From Flavobacteriaceae bacterium (GTDB taxonomy: Bacteria; Bacteroidota; Bacteroidia; Flavobacteriales; Flavobacteriaceae): a stretch of 5,484 nucleotides of DNA. The notes under the pieces were generated by a model that was given only the letters and a program-made list of their open reading frames with translations, searched no databases and was not told where the DNA came from. Below, piece by piece: positions 5,390 through 5,484 of this stretch. The stretch lies in contig WGDF01000132.1 in NCBI GenBank assembly GCA_015493405.1, positions 1-5,484 of the forward strand, in the 5' to 3' direction. Within the stretch, counting starts at the first letter, position 1, and every line of letters begins with the position of its first letter. Made by a program: the position numbers and the translations under genes.

Positions 5390-5484
5390 ATGACCAAAAA
5401 AGAAAAAGTCAAAATTATTATGGACACCCTTGAGGATTTGTATCCCCATCCGGCTATTCCTTTGGATCATACCAATACCTTTAC
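5390..5484 (+). CDS. nth: Endonuclease III, N-terminus only
   Basis: ATG at 5390-5392; 31 codons plus two bases before the window ends. The translation starts MTKKEKVKIIMDTLEDLYPH and continues PAIPLDHTNTFT, which matches the opening of Bacteroidota endonuclease III (LxxLYPxxxxPLxH before the first conserved helix). This enzyme removes oxidised pyrimidines from DNA and cuts at abasic sites. The helix-hairpin-helix and iron-sulfur cluster lie outside the window, so catalytic residues cannot be checked. Divergent from the bcp operon with 40 bp between start codons. Confidence 0.8.
   Translation, partial: MTKKEKVKIIMDTLEDLYPHPAIPLDHTNTF

Noticed and set aside
5350..5427. Upstream extension of bcp to the GTG at 5427 with a hydrophobic leader
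   Set aside because: The leader looks like a lipoprotein signal (LYAC), but it is the antisense of the nth start and of the promoter region, and MTHLKPGD at 5349 is the normal family start.

Overview
The window looks like a piece of a Bacteroidota chromosome. Three things point that way: a fused CcsB-CcsA type cytochrome c biogenesis protein, several promoters matching the Bacteroidota sigma consensus (TTTG at -33, TAnnTTTG at -7), and small DUF2007 and DUF4268 proteins typical of that phylum. I cannot place it more finely. No rRNA, tRNA, riboswitch or genuine CRISPR array was seen.

Left part (1-1987, minus strand): one long uninterrupted reading frame holds the N-terminal 662 residues of a CcsBA/ResB-CcsA heme-export and cytochrome c assembly protein. 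It runs off the left edge. A good promoter lies just upstream (2006-2035), and about 90 bp further up is a small helically phased 11-bp tandem repeat (2125-2168).

Middle part (about 2338-3430): this is the accessory island. A complete IS200-like / REP-associated Y1 (HUH) transposase gene (2629-3090) is bracketed by two arrays of about 52-bp repeats. Each repeat carries a small ACCCC/GGGGT hairpin. The left array has four copies and the right has six, in inverted orientation, so the conserved flank of every hairpin faces the transposase gene. This is the layout of a RAYT/REP locus ('REPtron') rather than of an ordinary IS200 with one hairpin at each end, and it is the most notable content of the window. 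The island is visibly more A+T-rich than its neighbours.

Right part (3647-5349, minus strand): a compact operon runs leftwards from a promoter at 5374-5381. It encodes a BCP-type peroxiredoxin that lacks the usual resolving cysteine, a DUF2007 protein, a DUF4268 protein and an AhpD-like CxxC protein of the carboxymuconolactone decarboxylase family. Two of the four products have thiol/peroxide chemistry, so a redox-defence role is likely. Divergent from it, at the right edge, is the start of endonuclease III (nth). Only 40 bp separate the two start codons, and the two -7 boxes there face each other within an imperfect palindrome.
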